Below are positions 51,115 to 59,897 of a stretch of DNA of 64,000 nucleotides, piece after piece. The notes under the pieces were generated by a model, which saw only the letters and a program-made list of their open reading frames with translations, was not told the origin of the DNA and did not search any database. The translations under genes and the position numbers were made by a program. Each line of letters opens with the position of its first letter. The stretch's first letter is position 1. The DNA is from JBNNGK01 sp050268245 (GTDB taxonomy: Bacteria; Pseudomonadota; Gammaproteobacteria; Enterobacterales; Enterobacteriaceae), in NCBI RefSeq assembly GCF_050268245.1, contig NZ_JBNNGK010000008.1:1-64000 (forward strand), written 5' to 3'.

Positions 51115-51864
51115 GTGAAGAAGACTCAATTAAAAACGCTAGCTATTATCGTGACCGCTATGATGGGTACCCACAGTGCTCAAGCGGGGACCTGGTCACT
51201 CGGCGCCTCTGCGTTGGTTAGTCCGGATCCGTATCGCGGTTATCAGACACGGGTTTATCCTGTTCCGGTGATTAATTATGAAGCTGATGATTTTTACTTC
51301 CGCACGCTGACCGCTGGTTATTATTTGTGGAACGATCGGGAAAATAAGCTGAGTGTTATGGCGTACTATTCACCGTTACACTACAAACCCGGTGACAGCG
51401 ATGACGATCGCATGAAGCGCTTGGATAAGCGTCGTGGAACGTTGATGGCTGGCGTAGCGTATTCCCATAATGCAGACTGGGGGACCATCCGCGCGACTTT
51501 CTCCGGCGATACGTTAGATAACAGTAATGGCCTGATTGGTGATGTGGCATACCTTTACAAGTTCAACTTTGACACATGGAGCTTGACGCCGGGTGTGGGC
51601 GTGACTTGGAACAGCAAGAACCAAAACAAATATTATTATGGCGTCAGCGATCACGAATCGCGCCGCAGCGGTCTGAACAGCTATACACCAGATGATAGCT
51701 GGGCGCCTTACCTTGAATTAACCGCTAACTATCAGATCAATAACGCGTGGAATACGTTCGTTATGGGGCGTTATATTCAACTATCGGATGAAATTAAAGA
51801 TAGCCCGATGGTGGATAAATCTTACACGGGCGTGTTGTGGACCGGGGTGAGTTACAGCTTCTAA
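51115..51864 (+). CDS. mipA: MltA-interacting outer-membrane protein MipA
   Basis: Outer-membrane beta-barrel protein (MipA/OmpV family) that in E. coli links the transglycosylase MltA to PBP1B. The GTG at 51115 is chosen because the product MKKTQLKTLAIIVTAMMG is a standard signal peptide, cleaved near AQA-GT (residue 25), and gives 249 residues (E. coli 248). An ATG five codons upstream is possible but has no ribosome site. YPVPVINYE, YYLWND, SGDTLDNSNG and the C-terminal Phe are typical. Divergent from prkA, as in E. coli. Confidence 0.92.
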   Translation: MKKTQLKTLAIIVTAMMGTHSAQAGTWSLGASALVSPDPYRGYQTRVYPVPVINYEADDFYFRTLTAGYYLWNDRENKLSVMAYYSPLHYKPGDSDDDRMKRLDKRRGTLMAGVAYSHNADWGTIRATFSGDTLDNSNGLIGDVAYLYKFNFDTWSLTPGVGVTWNSKNQNKYYYGVSDHESRRSGLNSYTPDDSWAPYLELTANYQINNAWNTFVMGRYIQLSDEIKDSPMVDKSYTGVLWTGVSYSF

Positions 51865-51900
51865 CGCTGCCGTGAGGTATTGCGTAATTCGGCTATGTAA

Positions 51901-51925
51901 AAGGGGCTTTATGCCCCTTAATATT
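51901..51925 (+). terminator. Hairpin after mipA
   Basis: 7-bp stem AAGGGGC (51901-51907) / GCCCCTT (51913-51919) followed by AATATT. It leads into the first copy of a dispersed repeat. Confidence 0.55.
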
Positions 51926-52020
51926 GATGACAACGTTGCCTTTGAACTCGAAGTACTCGAGCCTAGCGCAATGAGGGAAGCTCTGGCGGCAAGCTTTCCC
52001 AAATAACAGGTTTTGTCAGC
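51924..52020. repeat. Dispersed intergenic repeat, copy 1
   Basis: Shares ordered blocks with copy 2 at 55161-55283: TTGATGAC, then GCCT, then GAGCCTAGCG followed by GAGGG, then CCCAAATAACA with a T-rich end (CCCAATAACA in copy 2). Both copies follow a palindromic stem after a gene end. Confidence 0.55.
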
Positions 52021-52070
52021 CGTTTGAAGTGGGCTTGGTGCCCCATTTTTATATGACTCATTGACGCGGT

Positions 52071-52946
52071 CTATGCCCCTTTGCGACACCGCAAGGTCAT
52101 AGCCAGCCGTGCAGGTTGCGCATCGCACGTTACCAGCGGTTTATTAATGCGCCCGGTTTCCACACAAACCATGGTTTTATAGCCGTTATTTGGCATGTCA
52201 GCCATGTTACAAGAGAGTACCTCACCCGGATTCCAGGCGATGACGTCACTCATATGGTGATGATGCACTTCAATGGTGCGTTGCAGCGTTGGGTCTTTAA
52301 TCAGGCTAAACGGTTCTGGTTGGGTATAAACGCGGTCAGTCTGGCCGACAAAAGTCACATCGCCGTGCTGATTAGCTTCTGTGCCATCAGCGACTTTATC
52401 CAAATAGGGCTCGCCTAAGCCAGACACTTTCACCGTATCGATATCGCCGATGTGGAAGTAGGTGTGCAATGCTGCGGTCGCTTGATAGTTACCGTGCGAC
52501 TCCAGCTCTACTTCACACTCTTTCCCCAACTTAAAGCGCGCGATTAGTGTGAATTCGTGCGGCCACAGTTCACGCGTTTGTTCGTTGTCTTGCAGCGTAA
52601 AGGTCAGAATTACGCCGTTGTCATCTTCATCATGGGCGGTAAGTTGCCAAGGTTGATTACGGGCAAAACCATGCGAAGGTTTACCCACGGGGCCGAACCA
52701 CGGCCAGCAAATGGGCACGCCGCCGCGAATTGCTTTACCTGGCTCGAATGGCGTGTTGTTGCTTAACCAAACAACCGGTTGTTCACCGCTAGGCTGCCAA
52801 GCAATCAGATGGGCGCCTTGCAAGGTGATGGCTGCACGCACGTTAGGGTGCGAAACCACAATAACCGGCAGAGCCTCTAACTGACGTTGGCTAAGGTAGG
52901 GGGAAATTTGTTCCGTAACGGGCAGGGTGAAAATATTTTCGTTCAT
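52071..52946 (-). CDS. yeaD: Aldose-epimerase-like D-hexose-6-phosphate mutarotase YeaD
   Basis: Enzyme that speeds alpha/beta anomer exchange of hexose 6-phosphates. The 291-residue beta-sandwich protein of the galactose mutarotase-like fold matches E. coli YeaD (294), with RGGVPICWPWFGP and the pair of histidines in FARNQPW/ALHTYFHIGD. AGAGG precedes the ATG. It follows gapA on the same strand, past a strong terminator, as in E. coli. Confidence 0.93.
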   Translation of the reverse strand: MNENIFTLPVTEQISPYLSQRQLEALPVIVVSHPNVRAAITLQGAHLIAWQPSGEQPVVWLSNNTPFEPGKAIRGGVPICWPWFGPVGKPSHGFARNQPWQLTAHDEDDNGVILTFTLQDNEQTRELWPHEFTLIARFKLGKECEVELESHGNYQATAALHTYFHIGDIDTVKVSGLGEPYLDKVADGTEANQHGDVTFVGQTDRVYTQPEPFSLIKDPTLQRTIEVHHHHMSDVIAWNPGEVLSCNMADMPNNGYKTMVCVETGRINKPLVTCDAQPARLAMTLRCRKGA

Positions 52947-52981
52947 TGCATTGCCTCTTAATTCGATCCACCGCAGGAAGC

Positions 52982-53011
52982 AAAAAAAAGGGCGACATTA
53001 AAGTCGCCCTT
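52982..53011 (-). terminator. gapA terminator
   Basis: Perfect 9-bp stem AAGGGCGAC (52988-52996) / GTCGCCCTT (53003-53011) followed on the minus strand by a run of eight or more T. Confidence 0.95.
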
Positions 53012-53036
53012 ATGATCTCAGTCGTTCATCATGCCA

Positions 53037-54032
53037 TTATTTGGAGATGTGAGCGATCAGATCCAGAACCTTGTTGGAGTAGCCAGTTTCGTTGTCGTAC
53101 CAAGAAACCAGTTTCACAAAGTTGTCGTTCAGCGCGATGCCTGCTTTAGCGTCAAACACGGAAGTCAGTTTTTCACCGTTGAAATCAGTAGAAACAACGT
53201 CGTCTTCGGTGTAACCCAGCACGCCTTTCAGTTCGCCTTCTGCTGCTGCTTTGATTGCAGCACAGATTTCTTTGTAAGACGCTGGTTTTTCCAGACGTGC
53301 GGTCAGGTCAACCACGGATACGTTTGGAGTAGGAACGCGGAATGCCATACCGGTCAGTTTGCCGTTCAACTCAGGAATAACCTTACCTACCGCTTTAGCT
53401 GCGCCGGTAGATGAAGGGATGATGTTCTGAGAAGCGCCACGGCCGCCGCGCCAGTCTTTATGAGACGGGCCATCAACGGTTTTCTGAGTAGCGGTAGTTG
53501 CGTGGACGGTGGTCATCAGCGCTTCAACGATACCGAAGTTGTCGTTAATAACTTTAGCCAGTGGAGCCAAGCAGTTAGTGGTGCAAGATGCGTTAGAAAC
53601 GATTTCCTGACCAGCGTAAGATTTGTGGTTTACACCCATAACGAACATCGGGGTGTCATCTTTAGATGGGCCAGTCAGAACAACTTTCTTAGCGCCAGCA
53701 GCGATGTGTTTACGAGCAGTTTCGTCGGTCAGGAAGATACCGGTCGCTTCTGCAACAACGTCAACACCCACTTCGTTCCACTTCAGGTTAGCCGGGTCTT
53801 TCTCTGCGGTAACACGGATGGTTTTGCCGTTAACAACCAGATGGCCGTCTTTAACTTCTACAGTACCGTTGAAACGGCCATGAGTAGAGTCATATTTCAG
53901 CATGTAAGCCATGTACTCAGCGTCCAACAGATCGTTGATTGCAACGATTTCTACGTCAGAACGTTCTTGAGCAGCACGGAAAACAATGCGACCGATACGG
54001 CCAAAACCGTTGATACCTACTTTGATAGTCAT
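53037..54032 (-). CDS. gapA: Glyceraldehyde-3-phosphate dehydrogenase A
   Basis: NAD-dependent central glycolytic enzyme converting glyceraldehyde 3-phosphate to 1,3-bisphosphoglycerate. The ATG at 54032 follows GGTGGAATAT and gives 331 residues, the E. coli length. The NAD motif VGINGFGRIGRIVFR opens it, and the catalytic cysteine lies in SNASCTTNCLAPL. Codon use is strongly biased, as expected for a highly expressed gene. Divergent from msrB over a 347-bp region with a perfect CRP site; a strong terminator follows. Confidence 0.98.
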   Translation of the reverse strand: MTIKVGINGFGRIGRIVFRAAQERSDVEIVAINDLLDAEYMAYMLKYDSTHGRFNGTVEVKDGHLVVNGKTIRVTAEKDPANLKWNEVGVDVVAEATGIFLTDETARKHIAAGAKKVVLTGPSKDDTPMFVMGVNHKSYAGQEIVSNASCTTNCLAPLAKVINDNFGIVEALMTTVHATTATQKTVDGPSHKDWRGGRGASQNIIPSSTGAAKAVGKVIPELNGKLTGMAFRVPTPNVSVVDLTARLEKPASYKEICAAIKAAAEGELKGVLGYTEDDVVSTDFNGEKLTSVFDAKAGIALNDNFVKLVSWYDNETGYSNKVLDLIAHISK

Positions 54033-54379
54033 ATATTCCACCAGCTATTTGTTAGTGAATAAAAGGTTGGTTGTAAAATTACAAAAACCTTACCAAGCGT
54101 CAAGCGGAATCGTGTCAATTATTGCGGCAAGTCAAAGCTGAGAGTTTGATTTGCGCGCTTATTGCACATTCCGCCTACGTTTGGCCTCATTACGATATGG
54201 GGTCAAATCGCTAAGTTTAAAGAGCGTCATAACTAGATGTGTGATCTGTATCACATATAATTATGGCGTGAGCTTTATGGCCTACAGTTTAGGGTAAAAA
54301 TGCCTGCAGTGCTGTTAATTTTTTGTTATCATTAATCATTGTTTTCGTTGACATTATCCATGTTTTGGGAATCGCACAA
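54033..54379. promoter_or_regulatory. gapA-msrB divergent control region
   Basis: 347 bp with no gene. The CRP site at 54240-54255 is the only site I can name; gapA is known to have several promoters in E. coli, which cannot be separated here by eye. Confidence 0.6.
54240..54255. promoter_or_regulatory. CRP-binding site between gapA and msrB
   Basis: TGTGATCTGTATCACA has perfect TGTGA-N6-TCACA half-sites. It lies 125 bp before msrB and about 208 bp before gapA, so it could serve either. Confidence 0.85.
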
Positions 54380-54793
54380 ATGGCTAAAGAGAACTCCCCT
54401 CATCAACCGCTCACGGAACTGAATGAAATACAACGTTATGTGACTCAGGAGCGTGGTACGGAAGCGCCATACAGTGGCAAATTGCTGCACAACGCGCGCG
54501 ATGGCATTTATCATTGCTTATGTTGCCATGCTCCGCTGTTTTATTCCTCAACCAAGTATGATTCTGGCTGCGGTTGGCCTAGCTTTTATCAGCCGATTTC
54601 AGATGAGTCTATTCGTTATCTTGATGATAAATCACATAATATGCATCGTGTGGAAATCCGTTGTGGTCATTGCGATGCGCATCTGGGGCACGTATTCCCT
54701 GATGGGCCGCAGCCTACCGGCGAACGTTTTTGCGTAAACTCTGCGTCGCTCAGTTTTACTGATGATGAAAATGGCGAGAAGATTGCGGGTTGA
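54380..54793 (+). CDS. msrB: Peptide methionine-R-sulfoxide reductase MsrB
   Basis: Repairs methionine-(R)-sulfoxide in proteins. Starting at ATG 54380 the protein is 137 residues, as in E. coli. The catalytic cysteine is Cys118 (ERFCVNSASL), the likely resolving cysteine Cys64 (SGCGWPSF), and a zinc site is formed by Cys46, Cys49, Cys95 and Cys98. Divergent from gapA with a CRP site between; yeaC follows 61 bp later, the order of E. coli. Confidence 0.96.
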   Translation: MAKENSPHQPLTELNEIQRYVTQERGTEAPYSGKLLHNARDGIYHCLCCHAPLFYSSTKYDSGCGWPSFYQPISDESIRYLDDKSHNMHRVEIRCGHCDAHLGHVFPDGPQPTGERFCVNSASLSFTDDENGEKIAG

Positions 54794-54854
54794 AGAGTTA
54801 AATGATCGACAAAATCGATTCAGCTATTATTCATGTTAAGAAGGAGGTGCGTTG

Positions 54855-55127
54855 ATGGATGTAAAGGATTTGATAGCGGCGATGACGCCAGAAATCTATC
54901 AGCGCCTTGCGCTGGCGGTTGAGTTAGGTAAATGGCCGGATGGCGTTGCGCTGACGCCAGAACAGAAAGAGAATAGCCTGCAAGCGGTTATGTTATGGCA
55001 ATCGATGCACAATAACGACCCGCAGCACATGAGCATTGGTACTGACGGGCAAATCGTCATGAAAAGCAAGCAAGAGCTGAAGCAACAGTTTGCTGCCGAA
55101 ACGTTGGTTAAGCTGAAGCCGCAATAA
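54855..55127 (+). CDS. yeaC: DUF1315 family protein YeaC
   Basis: Small cytosolic protein of unknown function. The ATG at 54855 lies six bases after AAGGAGGT; a TTG one codon earlier is less likely. The 90 residues equal E. coli YeaC, with IYQRLALAVELGKWPDG and HMSIGTDGQIVMKSK conserved. Likely co-transcribed with msrB. Confidence 0.9.
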   Translation: MDVKDLIAAMTPEIYQRLALAVELGKWPDGVALTPEQKENSLQAVMLWQSMHNNDPQHMSIGTDGQIVMKSKQELKQQFAAETLVKLKPQ

Positions 55128-55141
55128 ATTGATGGGAAAGA

Positions 55142-55153
55142 GCGCTATAGCGC
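55142..55153. repeat. Perfect palindrome after yeaC
   Basis: GCGCTATAGCGC is a 12-bp perfect palindrome directly ahead of dispersed repeat copy 2. Too compact for a normal terminator. Confidence 0.5.
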
Positions 55154-55160
55154 CCTGAGC

Positions 55161-55283
55161 TTGATGACGAAGTCGCCTGATAGCCTGAGATACCGGAGCC
55201 TAGCGTAGGCGAGGGGCGCTCAGGTGGCTTATGCCACTGCGACCCCACAGCCACGCTTAGCCCAATAACACGCTTTTCAGCAG
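55161..55283. repeat. Dispersed intergenic repeat, copy 2
   Basis: Second copy of the element at 51924-52020, sharing TTGATGAC, GAGCCTAGCG, GAGGG and CCCAATAACA in order, with an extra GC-rich hairpin-like block (GTGGCTTATGCCAC at 55224-55237) in the middle. Fills the gap between yeaC and the convergent pncA. Confidence 0.55.
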
Positions 55284-55312
55284 TCTGAGGGAGCTAGAGC
55301 GCGCCCTAAAGC

Positions 55313-55945
55313 TTAGAACTGCAAAAATTGTGACAACGTCACGAGCCGAGCGCCGGCTTGCTGCATTGTTTGCAAAGCCTGCACGCTGTCAGCTGGCTGA
55401 AGATTTACGCCTCGACAACCGTCAGTAATCACCGTGGTCGAATATCCCAATTGCAGCGCATCCAGTACGCTGAATTTTACACAATAGTCGGTGGCTAACC
55501 CCATCGCCACCAAGTCAGTCACGCCCTGTGCACGTAACCAATCATCAAGCTCCGTTTTTGTCCGGTGACCGTTATCGAAGAACGCACTGTAACTGTCGAT
55601 AACCGGATTTTGCCCTTTGCGAAAAATCCCAGCGATAGCCTGACGATGCAATTGTGGATGCAATTCGGCTCCGTGGCTATTTTGCACGCAATGCACCGGC
55701 CACCAGACCTGCGGCAGGCCATCGAGTTCACCCACTGTACCGATTTTTCCCGCCGAGTTGATGGCAAAGCTACGGTGGTTGGCTGGGTGCCAGTCTTGGC
55801 TGGCGACGACGGCATGACCACGAGCGAGGCAGGCAGCCATGGCTTGATTAGCGATAGCAATGGTTGCATCCCCCTCTGCCACCGCCAGTGCGCCACCCGC
55901 GCAGAAATCATTTTGCAGATCGATCAATAACAGCGCGGTTTTCAT
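55313..55945 (-). CDS. pncA: Nicotinamidase PncA
   Basis: Hydrolyses nicotinamide to nicotinate for NAD salvage; also activates pyrazinamide. The ATG at 55945 after GGGAGACGCT gives 210 residues. The cysteine hydrolase triad is Asp9 (LLIDLQNDF), Lys110 (FRKGQ) and Cys155 (LATDYCVKFS); the metal site is Asp51, His53 and His85 (SQDWHPANH, WWPVHCVQ). It follows ansA by 15 bp on the same strand, an arrangement shared with E. coli. Confidence 0.96.
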   Translation of the reverse strand: MKTALLLIDLQNDFCAGGALAVAEGDATIAIANQAMAACLARGHAVVASQDWHPANHRSFAINSAGKIGTVGELDGLPQVWWPVHCVQNSHGAELHPQLHRQAIAGIFRKGQNPVIDSYSAFFDNGHRTKTELDDWLRAQGVTDLVAMGLATDYCVKFSVLDALQLGYSTTVITDGCRGVNLQPADSVQALQTMQQAGARLVTLSQFLQF

Positions 55946-55960
55946 AGCGTCTCCCATTTA

Positions 55961-56977
55961 TTAACCTGCGGTGCTGAGCTCGCCACGAAGGTCTTTTTGC
56001 ATTTGCTGGCGGATTTGTTCTGGCGCTAGCGGTTGGCTTAACAGGAAATGCAGTTTAGTTAATGTTGCTTCTACTGTCATATCAAAACCGCTGATCACGC
56101 CAGCGTTAGCTAACGCATTGCCGGTAGCGTAACCTTCCATATTCACACGTCCAGAAATGCACTGGGTTAAGTTGACCACCACGATGCCTCGATCGGACGC
56201 GTCACGTAACTCATCAATCAGTTCCGGTTTTTGAGGTGCATTGCCGACGCCGTAGGAGCGTAGGATCAACGCCTTAACCGGCTGCAAAAGAAAATTGCGT
56301 ACCACTGCGCCAGAAATGCCCGGATAAATCGTCACGACGCCAATAGGCTGCGGCGTAATAGTGTGCACCTTTAATTCGCCACGGCATTCGGGGGAAACGA
56401 TGCCGTTTTGTCGACGAATATGAATACCCGCTTCCAGCAAAGGGGGCAGGTTTGGCGATGCAAACGCATCGAAGCCATCCGCGTGTGCCTTGGTGGTGCG
56501 ATTACCGCGAAACAGTTTGTTATTAAAGAACAGGCTAACTTCATTGACCGGATAGTTAGCGGCCAGATACAACGCATTCAGCAAGTTGGTCTGACCGTCG
56601 GAACGCAGTTCAGCCAACGGAATTTGAGAACCTGTGACGATCACCGGTTTGGCAAGGTTTTCCAACATGAAAGACAGAGCTGATGCGGTAAACGCCATGG
56701 TATCTGTACCATGCAAAATGACGAAACCATCGTACCGATCGTAGTTTCTTTTTATATCGTTGGCGATATGCTGCCAGTCTTCCGGCGTCATATCGGAAGA
56801 ATCAATCAATGGCGCATATTCATGAATGCTGAAATTAGGCATTTCTGGCCGATGGAATTCCGGCATCAATGCCAATTGGCGTTGTAGGTGGCCTGAAACC
56901 GGAATATAGCCATGCTCGGAACGTTGCATACCGATGGTACCGCCCGTATAGGCTACATAGATGGATTTTTTTTGCAT
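55961..56977 (-). CDS. ansA: L-asparaginase I (cytoplasmic)
   Basis: Hydrolyses L-asparagine to aspartate and ammonia in the cytoplasm. The 338 residues equal E. coli AnsA, with catalytic Thr14 in AYTGGTIGMQRS and the second triad around Thr91-Asp92 (HGTDTMAFT). No signal peptide, which separates it from periplasmic type II enzymes. It heads the ansA-pncA pair; its promoter lies between it and the sppA terminator. Confidence 0.97.
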   Translation of the reverse strand: MQKKSIYVAYTGGTIGMQRSEHGYIPVSGHLQRQLALMPEFHRPEMPNFSIHEYAPLIDSSDMTPEDWQHIANDIKRNYDRYDGFVILHGTDTMAFTASALSFMLENLAKPVIVTGSQIPLAELRSDGQTNLLNALYLAANYPVNEVSLFFNNKLFRGNRTTKAHADGFDAFASPNLPPLLEAGIHIRRQNGIVSPECRGELKVHTITPQPIGVVTIYPGISGAVVRNFLLQPVKALILRSYGVGNAPQKPELIDELRDASDRGIVVVNLTQCISGRVNMEGYATGNALANAGVISGFDMTVEATLTKLHFLLSQPLAPEQIRQQMQKDLRGELSTAG

Positions 56978-57030
56978 TACAGGGATTCTGATAGTTATAA
57001 GATGGCTGAATTATAGGGTGATTAGCGCAG

Positions 57031-57056
57031 AAAAAAAGCCCGGCAAGCGCCGGGCT
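57031..57056 (-). terminator. sppA terminator
   Basis: Perfect 8-bp stem AGCCCGGC (57037-57044) / GCCGGGCT (57049-57056) followed on the minus strand by a run of T (57031-57037). Confidence 0.9.
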
Positions 57057-57069
57057 GGGGATTAAATTG

Positions 57070-58923
57070 TTAGCGAACGTCGCCGCAGTTGAGGCAAATT
57101 GCGTAGCGATTTTGTGGATCGTTGAGATTATTAAACAACCCCGGTTGATCTTTCATCGCTAAGGCAACCGAGGCCAGAGGCGCGGGCAGCACGGATTGGA
57201 TCGCGGCGGGTAACATGGCATGAATTGACACGCCAAACTGACCGAGGAGTAAATCGGTCAGGCTCGGAGAATCAACAAACCAATTTAATTGCCACTGATT
57301 TAATTTGGCTAATTCAGCGGCTTTGCTCACTGCATCATCGAAATCGCCCAGTTGATCGACCAAACCATTCGATTTTGCATCGGCACCGGTCCAGACGTGG
57401 CCTTGCGCGATTTTATCCACCTGCACCGGCGTCATATTGCGCGACGTGGCGACCAGATCGATAAAGTTTTTATACCCATTCTCGATGTTCAGCTGCATCA
57501 TTTTTGCAAACTCTGGCGGCAGCGCTTTGGTGATCGCCAAGTCAGCCAACGGTGAGGTGGCGACGCCATCAGCGTGGATGCCGACGCTATCAAGGGTATC
57601 TTGATAGGTGTTGATCACGCCAAAGATGCCGATAGAGCCGGTAAGGGTGCTTGGGCTGGCGACGATGTAGTTAGCTGGGGTGGAGATCCAGTAACCGCCT
57701 GATGCAGCCATCCCGCCCATCGAAACAACGATGGGTTTGCCTGCCGCACGCACTGCCGCCAGTTCTGTGCGAATGACTTCCGATGCGCTTACGCTGCCGC
57801 CAGGGCTGTTCACACGCAAAACGACGGCTTTAATTTTCGGATCCAGACGGGCCTGACGCAATTGCGCAGCGGTGGTATCACCGCCAACCGTGCCAGGCGT
57901 TTGCGTACCGTCCATGATCGCGCCATTGGCAAACACGACCGCAATTTGCCCCCCCTGTTCCGGCGTAGGTTTCGGCTGGTAATCATAAATGCTGATGGCA
58001 TTGAAATCGTTCGTTTGTTTATCCCAACCAAAAGCGTTAACCAGCTGATTTTCTATTGCCGGGCGCGAGGCCAGCTCATCGACCAGTTTGTTATCGAGCG
58101 CATATTTCGCCGTGTCGCCGCCGGTAGCTTGTAGACCGCTTAGCACACCCGCTGCGCCAGGGAATAGCTGTTGCGGGGTGATTTGACGGTTAGCCGCCAC
58201 GGTGGTCAGATAGTTTTGCCACAGGTTACCTATCCAACGGCTATCGGCTTCACGCGCCGCAGGTGACATGTCGTCACGGATCATTGGCTCAACGGCAGAT
58301 TTATACGTCCCGACCCGGAAGATATTGGTGGTCACTTTCAGCTTATCAAGCAAAGTCTTGTAATACAGATTGTTTGTTGCAAAACCGTGCAGATCGACGC
58401 TGCCTTGTGGCGACAGGTAAATCTTGTTGGCGTAACTGGCCAGATAATATTGCGTCTGGTTATAGCTGTCTCCGATGGCATAGATCGGTTTGCCACTGTC
58501 ACGAAATTCACGCAGCGCTTTACCAATGTATTGTAGCGAGGGCTGGTCAGCCCCTGCGAAATCATTCAATTGCAACACCATGCCGGTAATGTTTTTATCG
58601 TCCCGGGCTTTGCGAATGCTGTCGACTAGGTCGAACAGTGAGTTCTCCTGTAGTTCGCTGGCAGACGCGCCAAGAAACTCACGGCTGCGTTGTAATAAAC
58701 GGTTTTGCGTGTTGGGTTGATCAACCACCACACCGCTTAAGTTAACCAGTAATGCTCCGCGTGGTGCTTCCGTCGGCGTGCTGCTCTGGAAGGAAAAGTA
58801 GAGGCCAGCACCGACTAAAATCAACAAGATGACGATAAGGTTAAGAATAAATTCTCTGATAAAGTTCAGCAGACGCCATGTCCACCTGAAAATGTCGGCA
58901 AGGGTACGCCACAAAGTATGCAT
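57070..58923 (-). CDS. sppA: Signal peptide peptidase SppA (protease IV)
   Basis: Membrane-anchored periplasmic serine protease that degrades cleaved signal peptides. The ATG at 58923 follows GGAGAAAAC and gives 617 residues (E. coli 618). One N-terminal membrane anchor (about 25-46) is followed by tandem S49 domains. The Ser-Lys dyad spans them: Lys208 (GTYKSAVEP) in the first and Ser408 (GGMAASGGYW) in the second. It lies upstream of ansA on the same strand, ended by a strong terminator, and is divergent from ydjA. Confidence 0.96.
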   Translation of the reverse strand: MHTLWRTLADIFRWTWRLLNFIREFILNLIVILLILVGAGLYFSFQSSTPTEAPRGALLVNLSGVVVDQPNTQNRLLQRSREFLGASASELQENSLFDLVDSIRKARDDKNITGMVLQLNDFAGADQPSLQYIGKALREFRDSGKPIYAIGDSYNQTQYYLASYANKIYLSPQGSVDLHGFATNNLYYKTLLDKLKVTTNIFRVGTYKSAVEPMIRDDMSPAAREADSRWIGNLWQNYLTTVAANRQITPQQLFPGAAGVLSGLQATGGDTAKYALDNKLVDELASRPAIENQLVNAFGWDKQTNDFNAISIYDYQPKPTPEQGGQIAVVFANGAIMDGTQTPGTVGGDTTAAQLRQARLDPKIKAVVLRVNSPGGSVSASEVIRTELAAVRAAGKPIVVSMGGMAASGGYWISTPANYIVASPSTLTGSIGIFGVINTYQDTLDSVGIHADGVATSPLADLAITKALPPEFAKMMQLNIENGYKNFIDLVATSRNMTPVQVDKIAQGHVWTGADAKSNGLVDQLGDFDDAVSKAAELAKLNQWQLNWFVDSPSLTDLLLGQFGVSIHAMLPAAIQSVLPAPLASVALAMKDQPGLFNNLNDPQNRYAICLNCGDVR

Positions 58924-59084
58924 GTTTTCTCCAAACATGAGCCGAGGATGTCCCGCTATCGTAATGAGCAGCCGACAAAATGTCAGCTTTAAATCATCGT
59001 TCACAGTCGTTATTGTGCAAGCTGTAACAGATGATTTAGCTATGTTACCGTGATTGTAATGAAAACCGTTATCAGGAGTTTACT

Positions 59085-59636
59085 ATGGATGCGCTGGATC
59101 TTTTACTGAACCGTCGTTCGGCCTCACGCCTTGCCGCGCCTGCGCCAACCGGTGAAGTACGGCAGAATATCATCAATGCTGGCCTGCGGGCGCCGGATCA
59201 CGGGGCGTTGCAGCCGTGGCGTTTTGTGATGATTGAAGAGCAGGGCTTAGCGCGTTTCAGTCAATTGTTACAAGCTGCTGCGAAGCATGATGAATTGGAT
59301 GAGACTGCGGTAGAAAAAGCCAAACAGGCGCCGTTTCGTGCACCGCTTGTCATCACCGTCATTGCCCATTGCAGCGAACATCCCAAAGTGCCACGCTGGG
59401 AACAGATAGTGTCGGCGGGTTGCGCGGTGCAGGCGATGCAAATGGCAGCCTTGGCGCAAGGATTCAACGGCATCTGGCGCACCGGTTCTTGGACTGAACA
59501 CCCGCTGGTACGGGAGGCATTTGGGTGTCGTGAACAAGATGAAATTGTGGGTTTTCTGTATCTCGGCACGCCACAGTTAAAAGCATCTACGCGCGTTATA
59601 GCGCCTGACAGCACTCCATTCGTGAGCTATTTCTGA
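59085..59636 (+). CDS. ydjA: Nitroreductase family protein YdjA
   Basis: Small FMN flavoprotein of the nitroreductase superfamily; physiological substrate unknown. The 183 residues equal E. coli YdjA, starting MDALDLLLNRRSASRLA with the FMN-phosphate-binding arginines in NRRSASR, and HKVPRWEQ-like and REQDEIVGFLYLGTP segments. AGGAG precedes the ATG. Divergent from sppA and upstream of selD, as in E. coli. Confidence 0.94.
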   Translation: MDALDLLLNRRSASRLAAPAPTGEVRQNIINAGLRAPDHGALQPWRFVMIEEQGLARFSQLLQAAAKHDELDETAVEKAKQAPFRAPLVITVIAHCSEHPKVPRWEQIVSAGCAVQAMQMAALAQGFNGIWRTGSWTEHPLVREAFGCREQDEIVGFLYLGTPQLKASTRVIAPDSTPFVSYF

Positions 59637-59687
59637 TTTCCTGATGGGCAGAAAATGCGCTATAACCCGCAGTTCTGTACCGTTTTT

Positions 59688-59719
59688 GAGCAGGTCGTGA
59701 GTATATCGACGACCCGCTC
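59688..59719 (+). terminator. Hairpin after ydjA
   Basis: 11-bp stem GAGCAGGTCGT (59688-59698) / ACGACCCGCTC (59709-59719) with one mismatch. The following TTATCAATT is a weak U-tract. Confidence 0.5.
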
Positions 59720-59897
59720 TTATCAATTCCTTCGGCAAGCGCTACCCTAGAGCCAACAAGTTGATATTGCCGCTGACGGCAGATGATGTTCATCGTGATG
59801 AGCAGCCATCGGCGACGATGCGCCACGTATACACAGGTAATATCAACGATGACGGGTATATATTTTCTTGAAGGCTGTTAACCGAAGGAAGTGGACT

